Of a stretch of 40,925 nucleotides of DNA, positions 22,698 through 33,527 are shown piece by piece. This stretch comes from Phycisphaeraceae bacterium (lineage in GTDB: Bacteria; Planctomycetota; Phycisphaerae; Phycisphaerales; Phycisphaeraceae). A program made the position numbers and the translations under genes. Where the stretch lies: positions 1-40,925 of the forward strand of contig JAHQVV010000114.1 of assembly GCA_019634195.1 (NCBI GenBank), given 5' to 3'. Positions within the stretch are counted from its first letter, which is position 1. Every line of letters starts with the position of its first letter. The notes beneath the pieces were generated by a model that saw nothing but the letters and a program-made list of their open reading frames with translations, had not been told where the DNA came from and did no database searches.

Positions 22698-24578
22698 ATG
22701 TCGGATGACCCCTACAGCAAGTGGCTGGGCCTGCCGCCCGGGCCCCGGCCGCCCAAGGCCCACGAGCTGCTGGGCCTGCCCGCCAACCCGGCCGACGCGG
22801 CGCTCATCGACCAGGCCGCCGCGCGCCGCATGGATCAGCTCGACCAGTTCGCCCTGTCCAACGACCGCGCGACGCGCACGCAGGTCCAGCAACTGATGAA
22901 CGAGGTCGCCAAGGCCCGCACCAAGCTGGTCGGCAGGGTGCCCAAGCCCAAGCCCAATGCCAAGACCAAGCCGAAGCGTGACGACGCACCCGCGGCGAAA
23001 ACGCCGCCGGCCCCACCAACGCAACAAGCAACCCCGCCGACAAAACCGACGCCGAGCGCACGCGCTGCCGTCAGCACGCCCGCCCCCAAGCCAACGCCCC
23101 AGCCGGTGCCCGCTGGCGATCGTTCTGCTCTTCAGTCGGCGATCGCGTTCTGGGTGTTGGTCGTGTCGGGCTGGGCGGCCACGCTGGTCGTGGCCTACAC
23201 GGTGACGTTCAACTACTTCAAGCCCGACCCGCTGCCCAGCGAACCGCCGCCGGCCACCGCGGGTTACCAGCGTGACGCCGGGCCCTCGGACCCCGGCCCC
23301 AACGGGCCCGCCGTGCCGATCAACCCGGAAGACACCGAGGCCGACCCGGGGATCGAGCCAGCTGCCGAAGCGACCGGCCCGACCGAAGAAGAACTTGCCG
23401 CGCAGCAAGCCGAGCAAGAGCGGCTGGCGCTGAAAAAACAGGAGGCCGAGCAGGAACGATTGGCTGCCGAGCGTCGGAAGACCGAGCAACAGCAAGAGGA
23501 ACTGCGCCGACAACAACAGGCCGAGCAGCGACGCATGGAGGCGGAACGCAAACAGGCGATCGAGAAACAGCAGCAAGAAGAATTGCGTCGGCAAGAATTG
23601 GCGAAGCAGAAGTGGCGCGATGACTACTTCGCCGAGCGTGACCGCTTGCGGGGCGATGCCAAGGTCGCGCTGATCAAACGCGCTTTTATCGAATGGAATG
23701 GCGGGCACCAAGTCGAGATCGAGTCTGAATTCGAGAACGGCCGGCTTGTCGGCATCGACCTCGAGAGCAAGATCAATCAATCCAAAAATCAACTCACGGA
23801 CCTTACGCCGCTTGCCGGCTTACAACTCCGTTCCCTTAAACTGAAAGGAAGAAAGCTAAAAACCTTGGCCCCGCTCAAGGGCATGCCATTGGAGCTACTG
23901 GAACTGGATCGCTGCGAGAGCCTGGAAGACATCAGCGCCCTGAAGGGCATGCCGTTGAAATCGGTCTCCATTTCCGACGCCTTGATCAAGGACCTCGAGC
24001 CGTTGCGGGGGATGCCTTTGAAAACCTTCTATATAAATAACTGCAAGCAAATTACAACGACGGCGCCGCTCAAAGGGGCTGAACTGGCGTCGGTGCACAT
24101 CAGTAACTGCTTGAGACTCGTTGATCTCAACGGCTTGGAACATATGAAGGCTGAAAAACTTAAAGCCGTTTTCTACTACAACTTAGGCCTAACCGACCTG
24201 ACCGCGCTGAAGGGCTTGACGTTCGATCACCTGAGCATCAAGGAATCCGGCCACTTCAAATCATTAGAGTTTTTGCAGGGTATTACCGTCAATGTCCTCG
24301 AACTAGAAGCGGAGCAAGTCGAAGACTTGTCGCCACTCAAACGAGCCAATATTACGCATATGCTGAAGCTTGATGGGGATCAGATCTCCGACCTGACCCC
24401 GCTGAGCCGACTGCGTTGTCGCTACGTTACGCTGAACTGTCCCAACCTCAAATCATTAAGGGGGTTGGAAAGCATGCCGAGTCTGCAGTCCGTCTCGACA
24501 TACACACGCATCCCCGATAAAGAAGTGAATCGGCTTAAAAAAGCGAAACCTAAGCTAAAGGTCAATCTCCACTATTGA
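22698..24578 (+). CDS. membrane protein with J-like N-terminus, coiled coil and leucine-rich repeats
   Basis: 626 residues in four parts. (1) Residues 1-80: DPYSKWLGLPPG, HELLGLPANPADAALIDQAA and a closing helix, the planctomycete J-domain-like module; the HPD tripeptide of true J-domains is absent. (2) A Pro/Ala/Lys-rich linker and one membrane helix (about 145-174). (3) A Gln/Glu/Arg-rich coiled coil (about 230-308). (4) About ten leucine-rich repeats of 22 residues (about 350-620), with 'LxPLKGMPLKSLxIxxC' periodicity, e.g. LAPLKGMPLELLELDRC. The N-terminus is probably cytosolic and the repeats on the other side of the membrane. It follows the Hsp70 gene by 3 bp, so the two are almost certainly co-transcribed. 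Codons for the repeats are more AT-rich than those for the N-terminal half, hinting at a fusion. Confidence 0.85.
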   Translation: MSDDPYSKWLGLPPGPRPPKAHELLGLPANPADAALIDQAAARRMDQLDQFALSNDRATRTQVQQLMNEVAKARTKLVGRVPKPKPNAKTKPKRDDAPAAKTPPAPPTQQATPPTKPTPSARAAVSTPAPKPTPQPVPAGDRSALQSAIAFWVLVVSGWAATLVVAYTVTFNYFKPDPLPSEPPPATAGYQRDAGPSDPGPNGPAVPINPEDTEADPGIEPAAEATGPTEEELAAQQAEQERLALKKQEAEQERLAAERRKTEQQQEELRRQQQAEQRRMEAERKQAIEKQQQEELRRQELAKQKWRDDYFAERDRLRGDAKVALIKRAFIEWNGGHQVEIESEFENGRLVGIDLESKINQSKNQLTDLTPLAGLQLRSLKLKGRKLKTLAPLKGMPLELLELDRCESLEDISALKGMPLKSVSISDALIKDLEPLRGMPLKTFYINNCKQITTTAPLKGAELASVHISNCLRLVDLNGLEHMKAEKLKAVFYYNLGLTDLTALKGLTFDHLSIKESGHFKSLEFLQGITVNVLELEAEQVEDLSPLKRANITHMLKLDGDQISDLTPLSRLRCRYVTLNCPNLKSLRGLESMPSLQSVSTYTRIPDKEVNRLKKAKPKLKVNLHY

Positions 24579-24622
24579 TCTGTGCTCTTCCTGATTGGGA
24601 AGAGGATCGCCCCGCTTTCCGC

Positions 24623-24628
24623 TAAACT
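24623..24628 (+). promoter_or_regulatory. -10 box TAAACT, 7 nt before ATG 24636 (leaderless-type)
   Basis: TAAACT, seven bases, ATG. Identical in hexamer and close in geometry to the box before the PDZ gene (25900-25905). It supports ATG 24636 over the in-frame ATG at 24669. Confidence 0.4.
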
Positions 24629-24635
24629 CTGCTCG

Positions 24636-25847
24636 ATGCGATCGCTACCGAGTGTTGTCGCTGATCCTATGCCCGACCCGCCCGCAAAACCCGTTTCCAA
24701 AAAAGGCAACGGCGGGATCGACCCGCGGTCCAGCGTCTCGGCCAGCGCCAGCGGGCTCGGCTCGGTCACGCTCTCGGGCGGCAAGGGCCGCAAGACCGAC
24801 CGCCAGCAGTTCGCCGCCGACGAGCTGGCCATCGTGCTGAGCCACTACAAGATCGGGGTCATCGAGAAGATCAAGGAGTTCCCGCGCGGGTCGCGCAAGG
24901 CGCCGAAGCTGCTGGTCAAGGCCCAACGCGGCCCCTTCCTATTGAAGCGCCGCGCGATGGGCAAGGACGAGCCGGAGAAGGTCGCGTTCTGCCACGGCAT
25001 CCAGCTGCACCTGGCGTCGCGCCAGTTCCCGCTGCCGCACCTCATCGGGACCCGCAAAGACAACAACTCGATGCTCCGGCTGGGCGAGTACACCTACGAG
25101 CTGTTCGAGTACATCCAGGGCACGCCCTACGACCAGTCGCTCGAGGCGACGCAGGACTCGGGCAAGATCCTGGCGCTGATGCACAAGCTGCTCAAGGATT
25201 ACAAGTACGACCCCGCGACCGTCGTGGGCAGCTCGTACCACGCCGCCAAGTCCGTCTACAACGCCTGCCGAACCATCCCGACCACGCTGGCCCGCAAGAA
25301 CCCCAACCAGACCGGCGAGCGGGCGCAGAAAAACGCCAAGCTCATCAAGGAGCTGCAGGCCTACTACGACGACGCGGTCCAACGCGTCGAGTCCGCCGGC
25401 ATGCTCGACTGGCCCAGGCAGATCGTGCACAGCGACTGGCACCCGGGCAACATGCTCTTCCGCGGCCAGCGCGTCGTCGCCGTGATCGACTACGACACCG
25501 CCCGCGTGCATCAGCGCATCATCGATATCGCCAACGGCGCGCTGCAGTTCTCCATCCTCGGCGGGGGCGAGGACCCCCTGACCTGGCCCGAGGGGATCGA
25601 CCTGGCCCGGTTCAAACGCTTCCTCATGGGCTACGACTCGGTGCCGGAAGTCGTGCTGACGCAGGCAGAGCTGAAGGTCGTGCCCTGGCTGATGATCCAG
25701 GCGCTGATCGCCGAGGCGGTGATCCCGGTCGCGAAGACGGGCATGTTCGCGCGGATGGACGGCGCGGTCTTCCTGGAGATGGTCCGCCGCAAGTGTGTCT
25801 GGCTGCTGGAACACTCGCCCAAGCTCGTGGCGATGCTGGATGACTGA
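24636..25847 (+). CDS. aminoglycoside-phosphotransferase-fold kinase
   Basis: 403 residues (392 if started at 24669). Kinase-like APH/choline-kinase fold: LLVKAQRGPFLLKRRAMG holds the ATP-binding lysine, IVHSDWHPGNMLF is the Brenner motif (catalytic Asp, Asn) and VAVIDYDTARVHQRIIDIA supplies the metal-binding Asp (DFG equivalent). The acceptor is unknown: homoserine, choline, a sugar or an aminoglycoside are all possible for the family, and resistance should not be assumed. The first ~60 residues are Ser/Gly/Lys-rich and probably disordered. It follows the Hsp70-LRR pair but has its own -10 box and a CTCTTCC/GGAAGAG hairpin between, so it is likely a separate transcript. Confidence 0.82.
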   Translation: MRSLPSVVADPMPDPPAKPVSKKGNGGIDPRSSVSASASGLGSVTLSGGKGRKTDRQQFAADELAIVLSHYKIGVIEKIKEFPRGSRKAPKLLVKAQRGPFLLKRRAMGKDEPEKVAFCHGIQLHLASRQFPLPHLIGTRKDNNSMLRLGEYTYELFEYIQGTPYDQSLEATQDSGKILALMHKLLKDYKYDPATVVGSSYHAAKSVYNACRTIPTTLARKNPNQTGERAQKNAKLIKELQAYYDDAVQRVESAGMLDWPRQIVHSDWHPGNMLFRGQRVVAVIDYDTARVHQRIIDIANGALQFSILGGGEDPLTWPEGIDLARFKRFLMGYDSVPEVVLTQAELKVVPWLMIQALIAEAVIPVAKTGMFARMDGAVFLEMVRRKCVWLLEHSPKLVAMLDD

Positions 25848-25899
25848 TGTTATTGACTGATTGCAAGTAAAAAACAGTTCCATCGACCGCATCACGGGC

Positions 25900-25905
25900 T
25901 AAACT
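25900..25905 (+). promoter_or_regulatory. -10 box TAAACT, 6 nt before the PDZ-gene ATG (leaderless-type)
   Basis: TAAACT, AAAGGC, ATG. The AAAGG lies too close to the ATG to act as a normal Shine-Dalgarno, so leaderless start is the simpler reading. Confidence 0.45.
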
Positions 25906-25911
25906 AAAGGC

Positions 25912-26946
25912 ATGACCAAACCACGCACCAGCGCGATCGTTTCGGGGTTGCTGTCGCTCGCGTTTGTGATGCCTGCTGCCGGCCAGGCCGACGAGGCCGA
26001 CCGGCAGCGGCAAGAGCAGCGGGCGTTGTTGGAGCTGGTCCAAGAGCTGCAGCTGCAGCTGGATGACGACGAGTTCGGCCCAGACGAAGCGCTAAACGAG
26101 CAGCGGCGACGCGTCGAGGCGATCCGCCGCCGGATGCTCCAGATGCAGCAACAGCAGCCGCGGTTATTTGAAGAGCATTTCCCGGCGGAGCCGCTGCAGC
26201 TCGACGCCGAGCCGGTCGTGAGCCCGTGGGCCAAGCGCACGCGCGAGGAGGTCGTTGCGGGTCTGGACCACGCCGAGTTCGCGGTGCGTGAGTCGGCCTA
26301 TGGGCACCTGCTGACCGACAACACGCTGAGCAAAGACGCGCTCAAGGGGCTGATCCAAAAAGCCAAGTCGCCCGAGCAGCGGCATCGCCTGCTGCGTCTG
26401 GCCGAGCACCACCTGCTGCGCGAGATGCGCCAGCGCGACTTCGGCCATCCTCGCCCGGGCGACGGCCCGCCGATCCCGCAGGTTGCTGAGCCTAGGCCCG
26501 CGTCGGTCGGCTACTCCTACGATCCCGTGCTCGCCCAGGACAACCCGCAGGCGAACCTGCCCGGCGTCCGCGTTGTCGCGACGATGCCCGGCTTCCCCGG
26601 CCACGCGCACCTCCGCCGCGGCGACATCATCGTGCAGATCAACGGCCGGGGCCTGTCGATCCATCATGGCGAGGGCGCGATCACCGACTGGGTCAAGACC
26701 CAGATCGCGTCCAAGCAGGCCGGCCAAACGATCGACTTCACCGTCCTGCGCAGCGGCAAGCCGCTGGCGATCCGGATGGTCTGCGCCGAGGGCGCGGCCC
26801 TGAACCACATGTACACGACCGACGCCTTCGAGGCCGCCGCCCGCAAGGAGCCCTACCAGCGCGCCTGGGAAGCGGCACGTGCCGAGCTGACCGGGCTGAT
26901 GCCCAAGCCCAAGCCGCTGACGCCCAAGGTGATTGAGGCCGGGTAA
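25912..26946 (+). CDS. secreted PDZ-domain protein
   Basis: 344 residues. The signal peptide (IVSGLLSLAFVMPAAGQA) is followed by a Gln/Arg/Glu-rich helix (about 30-85, coiled-coil-like). A helical segment resembling HEAT/armadillo units follows (about 105-170: ESAYGHLLTDNTLSKDALKGL). A PDZ domain occupies about 205-290 (LPGVRVVATMPGFPGHAHL, LRRGDIIVQINGRGLSI, IDFTVLRSGKPLAI). There is no protease triad, so it is a peptide-binding or scaffold protein of the envelope rather than a DegP-type enzyme. Family otherwise unknown. Single-gene unit before gcvP. Confidence 0.82.
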   Translation: MTKPRTSAIVSGLLSLAFVMPAAGQADEADRQRQEQRALLELVQELQLQLDDDEFGPDEALNEQRRRVEAIRRRMLQMQQQQPRLFEEHFPAEPLQLDAEPVVSPWAKRTREEVVAGLDHAEFAVRESAYGHLLTDNTLSKDALKGLIQKAKSPEQRHRLLRLAEHHLLREMRQRDFGHPRPGDGPPIPQVAEPRPASVGYSYDPVLAQDNPQANLPGVRVVATMPGFPGHAHLRRGDIIVQINGRGLSIHHGEGAITDWVKTQIASKQAGQTIDFTVLRSGKPLAIRMVCAEGAALNHMYTTDAFEAAARKEPYQRAWEAARAELTGLMPKPKPLTPKVIEAG

Positions 26947-27033
26947 CAGGCTGATCCGACCCGGTTCTGTTCGATCGATCCAACAAACACCGACGCTGGG
27001 TGCAGCGCGATTGCCGCCGCGTCCCGCGCCTCC

Positions 27034-27039
27034 TATGAT
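27034..27039 (+). promoter_or_regulatory. candidate -10 box (TATGAT) for gcvP
   Basis: It lies 30-39 nt before the two possible start codons (GTG 27070, ATG 27079). No glycine-riboswitch-like structure is recognisable in the ~120-bp gap, which is too short for the tandem glycine aptamer. Confidence 0.4.
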
Positions 27040-27078
27040 CGTCTCTTTCCTGCCAAAACCCCCACCCCAGTGAACACG

Positions 27079-30018
<2,940 letters not shown>

Positions 30019-30024
30019 TCAGGC

Positions 30025-30063
30025 TTGACCACAAGTCAACCCCAGATTGACCACAAGTCAACC
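30025..30063. promoter_or_regulatory. two identical 17-bp dyads TTGACCACAAGTCAACC, 22 bp apart
   Basis: Copies at 30025-30041 and 30047-30063 are identical and each contains the inverted pair TTGAC / GTCAA around five bases. The 22-bp centre spacing puts both on the same helix face. A TACCAT hexamer follows at 30085-30090, before the TPR lipoprotein gene. This is the layout of a tandem operator or activator site. Its position just after gcvP also allows a role in RNA, but the arms are short. Confidence 0.5.
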
Positions 30064-30138
30064 TGAACCCGGCCAACCCGGCGGTACCATCTCCTCTCAC
30101 GTTGTTGCTCACCCGCACCCACGCATAGGGAACCCGCC

Positions 30139-31794
30139 ATGGCCAGGAAGACCCTCAATCTATTCACACTGCTGCTCGCCACGATCGTCCTGCTGCCCGC
30201 CTGCCAAGGCAGGGGCCCGGGCATGTACGACGGGTTCGGCAACTACGAGCGGCCGATCACCACCGAGAATCGCCTCGCCCAGACCTACTTCGACCAGGGC
30301 ATGCAGCTGCTCTACGGCTTCAACCACGACGAGGCGATCCGCTCGTTCGAGTACGCCGCGCAGCAAGACCCCGACGCACCCATGCCGTACTGGGGCATCG
30401 CCTACGCGCACGGGATCAACATCAACGACCCGGCGATGACCGAGCAGCGCTCGATCGCCGCCCGCGCCGCCGCCGACAAAGCGGTCGCCCGCATCGGCAA
30501 CGCGACACCGGTTGAGCAGGCGCTGATCCGCGCGGTCGACGCGCGATACACCCTGCCGGTCCCCGAGGACCGCAAGCCCCTGGACCGCGCCTACGCCGAC
30601 GCAATGGGCCGGGCGTACGCGCAGTTTCCGGGCGACCCGGACGTCGCCGCGATCTACGCCGAGTCGCTGATGAACCTCCAGCCCTGGGATTACTGGGATG
30701 ATGCGGGTAAGCCCAAGGGCCGCATCGAAGAGATCGTCCAGGTGCTTGAGACCACGTTTGAGCGCTACCCCGACCACCCCGGCGCGAACCACTTCTACAT
30801 CCACGCCGTCGAGGCCAGCAACGACCCGGACCGCGCGGTACCCGCGGCCGAGCGTCTGACCGGACTGGTCCCCGGCTCGGGCCACCTGGTCCACATGCCC
30901 TCGCACATCTTTATCCGTGTCGGGCGCTACGCCGACGCGGCCAAGAGCAATATCGACGCGGTGAAGGCGGACCGGGTGTACTTCGAGCGTGCCCCCGCGC
31001 CGAAGATGTACGCCGTGTACTACGCGCACAACCTGCACTTCCTCGCCTACGCGTCGATGATGTCCGGGCAGTATGGCCAGGCGATGCGCGCCGCCCGCGA
31101 TCTCGAAGCCGAGATGCCCGAGGATGCGCTCAAGGCGTTCGCCCCGCTGATCGAGGGGATCATGCCCACGACGCTCCACGTCATGATCCGCTTCGGCAAA
31201 TGGGAAGAGATCCTCGAGGAGCCCGCGTACCCGGCGTACCGGCTGGTCAGCACTGCCGTGCGTTACTACGCGCGATCGATCGCCTGCTCGGCACTGGGCC
31301 GAACCGATCAGGCGCGGGAAGAACTCAATGCGTTCAAGGAAGCCGCCGCCGCGATCCCCGATGAGTGGCACATCTTCAACAACAAGGTCTCGACGGTGAT
31401 GCCGATCGCGAGCGCCATGATCGAGGGCGAACTGCTTTACCGCGAGGGCAAGACGGACGAAGCGTTCGCGATCCTTCGCGAGGGGATCAAGGCCGAGGAC
31501 GCGCTGGTCTACGATGAACCCCCCGGCTGGATGCTGCCGGTGCGTCACGCGTTGGGCGCCCTGCTGATGGGTGACGGCCGGGCCGCCGAGGCGGAGCAGG
31601 TCTACCGCGAGGACCTTAAACGCAACCGCAACAACGGCTGGGCTCTGATCGGGCTGCGTGCCTCGCTCAACGCCCAGGGCAAGACGGCAGAGGCCGACGC
31701 CCTGAGCCCGCGTATTGAGTTGGCTTGGGTGGATGCGGATGTCCGGCCGTCTTCGTCGTGCTACTGCGAGCCGGGCAAGGTGAGCCGGCGTTAA
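30139..31794 (+). CDS. TPR-repeat lipoprotein
   Basis: 551 residues. Lipoprotein signal TLLLATIVLLPAC with lipidated Cys22. The mature part is tetratricopeptide-like throughout: LAQTYFDQGMQLLYGFNHDEA with AIRSFEYAAQQDPDAPMPYWG at the N-terminus, AAKSNIDAVKADR in the middle and AEAEQVYREDLKRNRNNGWAL near the end. LVHMPSHIFIRVGRYADAA is a segment I recall from a family of TPR proteins in planctomycetes and Bacteroidetes. It probably acts as an envelope scaffold; no catalytic motif. The Cys-containing end (SSSCYCEPGK) is unusual. The upstream tandem dyads suggest regulated expression. Confidence 0.85.
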   Translation: MARKTLNLFTLLLATIVLLPACQGRGPGMYDGFGNYERPITTENRLAQTYFDQGMQLLYGFNHDEAIRSFEYAAQQDPDAPMPYWGIAYAHGININDPAMTEQRSIAARAAADKAVARIGNATPVEQALIRAVDARYTLPVPEDRKPLDRAYADAMGRAYAQFPGDPDVAAIYAESLMNLQPWDYWDDAGKPKGRIEEIVQVLETTFERYPDHPGANHFYIHAVEASNDPDRAVPAAERLTGLVPGSGHLVHMPSHIFIRVGRYADAAKSNIDAVKADRVYFERAPAPKMYAVYYAHNLHFLAYASMMSGQYGQAMRAARDLEAEMPEDALKAFAPLIEGIMPTTLHVMIRFGKWEEILEEPAYPAYRLVSTAVRYYARSIACSALGRTDQAREELNAFKEAAAAIPDEWHIFNNKVSTVMPIASAMIEGELLYREGKTDEAFAILREGIKAEDALVYDEPPGWMLPVRHALGALLMGDGRAAEAEQVYREDLKRNRNNGWALIGLRASLNAQGKTAEADALSPRIELAWVDADVRPSSSCYCEPGKVSRR

Positions 31795-31939
31795 GCCGCG
31801 CCGTGCCGCGGCAATGAATTGCTAGGCGTGAGACACGCCGGGCCGGTTTCGTCACCGCTGACAATGCCTATCGGGGTACTGTGTACACGCGTCGCCACCG
31901 GGCGGCGCGGCACCGCAATCTCTTACAAGGAACCCAAGC

Positions 31940-32158
31940 ATGTTCGACCGTGATATCGAAAAGGCCTACAGCAACAGTGAATTCGTCGACAAGCTTCGCC
32001 GCCTGGCCGACAGCATCGAGTCCGGCGAGAACTTCGAGATCCAGATCGCCGGCGAGCGGATCTACGTCCCCGACCGCGCAACCTTCAACATCGAGCACGA
32101 ACGCGGGGACGGCGACCACGAGATCGAGTTCCAGATCAAATGGCAAGATCAGGATTGA
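31940..32158 (+). CDS. amphi-Trp domain protein
   Basis: 72 residues. The pattern fits the amphi-Trp domain: an N-terminal helix (SEFVDKLRRLADSIESGE), a short beta strand (FEIQIAGERIYVP) and a strand ending in an isolated tryptophan (HEIEFQIKWQD). Proteins of this family are small, cytosolic and of unknown function, found in bacteria and archaea. A clear AAGGAA Shine-Dalgarno lies about 10 nt before the ATG. Monocistronic; a hairpin follows about 80 bp downstream. Confidence 0.8.
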   Translation: MFDRDIEKAYSNSEFVDKLRRLADSIESGENFEIQIAGERIYVPDRATFNIEHERGDGDHEIEFQIKWQDQD

Positions 32159-32235
32159 GATTTGCTTGCATTGCAGACGCCTACGCGGTGAGCGGCAGGG
32201 GTGTCCCCCTGCACCCCCAGCAAAACCAAAAGACA

Positions 32236-32264
32236 GAAGCCCACGCCGTAACGGCGTGGGCTTC
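32236..32264. terminator. 13-bp perfect hairpin between convergent genes
   Basis: GAAGCCCACGCCG (32236-32248), loop TAA, CGGCGTGGGCTTC (32252-32264). It lies between the 3' ends of the amphi-Trp gene and the M42 peptidase gene. Read leftward, a T-rich tail follows (TGTCTTTTGG), so it is best placed as the terminator of the minus-strand gene; it may act both ways. A second small hairpin, GCAGGGG/CCCCTGC, lies at about 32200-32217. Confidence 0.8.
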
Positions 32265-32289
32265 GTTGTAAATACAAAGCAGTCTCTAC

Positions 32290-33369
32290 TTACTTCACCG
32301 CTTCCAGGTACTTGGCAAGCAGGTCGCGACACGCCGCGAGGTCGCCCTTGTGGCACATCTCGGTGACGGTGTGGACGTACCGGCCCGGCACGCCGAGGGT
32401 GATCGCTTTGCAGCCGCCGGCCGAGCGTTGGAGGCCGCCGGTGTCGGTGCCGCCACGCTTCATGATCGCGCGCTGGGCCTTGATCTTGTGCTTCTTGGCC
32501 AGGGCGGAGAAGTCTTCAACCATGTCGTGATCGGAGATGACCGACGAGTCCATCACGACGATCGATGCGCCGTCGCCGAGCTTGGTGACGTGGTCGATCT
32601 CGGGGACGCCGGGCGTGTCGCAGGCCAGCGTGATGTCGATACCGATGCCGATATCGGGCTGGACCGTGTGTGTCGAAGCGACCGCGCCACGCAGGCCGAC
32701 CTCTTCCTGCACGGTGAACACGCAGTGGATCTCGCAGTCGTGTGCCTTCATCTTCTTGACCGCTTCGATGGCGACCCAGCACGCGATGCGGTTGTCCATC
32801 GCCTGGCTGACCATGTAGTCACCCATCTGTATGCACGGCGCGTTGATGACGACCATGTCGCCGAGCCTGACCTTCTTCTCGACCTGGGCCTTGGCCATCC
32901 CGGTGTCGATGAGCATCTCGCGGACTTCGGGGATCTTCTTGCGTTCTTCGGGCGTGGCGATGTGCACGGGCTTGCCCGCCGGGTTCATGATACCGGTGAT
33001 GTCTTTCTTGGGGTTCTTGAGGTCCGGGCAGATCGTCACGCTACGGGCGAAGAGGTTCCGCGTGTCGAACCCGCCAACGGGGTTGACGTAGATGAAGCCC
33101 TTATCGTCGATGTACGTGACGAGGAAGCCGATCTGGTCCATATGCGCCGCGAGCATGACCTTCTTAGGTGCCTTGGACTTGCTGGTGGATTTCTTCTTCG
33201 TGCCCTTGGCCGTGGTGGGCTTCTTTACCGCGATGATCGAGCCCATCGGGTCGACGGTGACGGAGTCGAACAACCCCTCGATCTCTTTTTTGATGAGCTC
33301 GGTGATGCGGTACTCACGCCCGGGGACGCCTGCGGTCAGGCACAATTTTTCAAGGAGTTTGATGTTCAT
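32290..33369 (-). CDS. M42-family metallopeptidase
   Basis: 359-residue cytosolic aminopeptidase of the M42 (glutamyl aminopeptidase/TET) family, usually a large oligomer trimming peptides. Metal and catalytic residues: His76 and Asp78 (AAHMDQIGF), Asp of SQAMDNRIACW, Glu-Glu of QEEVGLRGA, Asp of CDTPGVPE and His of YVHTVTEM. A Lys/Thr/Ser-rich stretch at residues 49-70 (KKPTTAKGTKKKSTSKSK) interrupts the start of the fold and is not typical of the family. The ATG at 33369 lies 7 nt behind a TACAAT box; an upstream extension is unlikely. Divergent from polX across a long inverted repeat. Confidence 0.88.
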   Translation of the reverse strand: MNIKLLEKLCLTAGVPGREYRITELIKKEIEGLFDSVTVDPMGSIIAVKKPTTAKGTKKKSTSKSKAPKKVMLAAHMDQIGFLVTYIDDKGFIYVNPVGGFDTRNLFARSVTICPDLKNPKKDITGIMNPAGKPVHIATPEERKKIPEVREMLIDTGMAKAQVEKKVRLGDMVVINAPCIQMGDYMVSQAMDNRIACWVAIEAVKKMKAHDCEIHCVFTVQEEVGLRGAVASTHTVQPDIGIGIDITLACDTPGVPEIDHVTKLGDGASIVVMDSSVISDHDMVEDFSALAKKHKIKAQRAIMKRGGTDTGGLQRSAGGCKAITLGVPGRYVHTVTEMCHKGDLAACRDLLAKYLEAVK

Positions 33370-33376
33370 GGCAAGG

Positions 33377-33382
33377 ATTGTA
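33377..33382 (-). promoter_or_regulatory. -10 box TACAAT, 7 nt before the M42 ATG (leaderless-type)
   Basis: Minus strand: TACAAT, seven bases, ATG. No Shine-Dalgarno. A -35 would fall at the edge of the inverted repeat at 33403. Confidence 0.45.
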
Positions 33383-33402
33383 GCGGGTACGGATTCGTTC
33401 TG

Positions 33403-33497
33403 AACCGCCAAGGCGCCCAGTGCGCCAAGGAAGGCAATATGAGCGGAGATTTCTCAATCGGGTGCCTTCCTTGGCGCACTTGGCGCCTTGCGCGGTT
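33403..33497. repeat. long inverted repeat (34-35 bp arms) between divergent genes
   Basis: Left arm 33403-33436 and right arm 33463-33497 pair over nearly their full length, with about one mismatch and one indel; loop 26 nt. The arms are built from GCCAAGG-type units (AACCGC...AAGGCGCC...GCGCCAAGGAAGGCA). MITE-like or dispersed-repeat-like structure. It fills the gap between the divergent M42 and polX promoters. Confidence 0.8.
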
Positions 33498-33515
33498 AAA
33501 CGGATTGAGCAAAGC

Positions 33516-33521
33516 TATGAT
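33516..33521 (+). promoter_or_regulatory. -10 box TATGAT, 6 nt before the polX ATG (leaderless-type)
   Basis: TATGAT, GCACCC, ATG. The hexamer matches 5 of 6 consensus bases, with no Shine-Dalgarno between it and the ATG. Confidence 0.5.
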
Positions 33522-33527
33522 GCACCC

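Noticed and set aside
20751-23792. 1013-codon open frame antisense to Hsp70 and the next gene
   Set aside because: It is the mirror of two well-supported genes in GC-rich DNA. Its protein is low-complexity Val/Leu/Gly/Asp/Arg text with no domain, as expected of an antisense frame.
24669-25847. Phosphotransferase-fold protein as an antibiotic-resistance gene
   Set aside because: Only the general APH/choline-kinase fold is visible. The acceptor site is unlike any named resistance enzyme I can recall and the context gives no support.
26947-27078. Glycine riboswitch before gcvP
   Set aside because: The gap is too short for the tandem aptamer and no conserved glycine-aptamer core was recognised.
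30047-30090. TTGACC of the second dyad as a -35 paired with TACCAT
   Set aside because: The spacing is 32 bp, far too long for a sigma-70 promoter. The dyads are better read as regulator sites.
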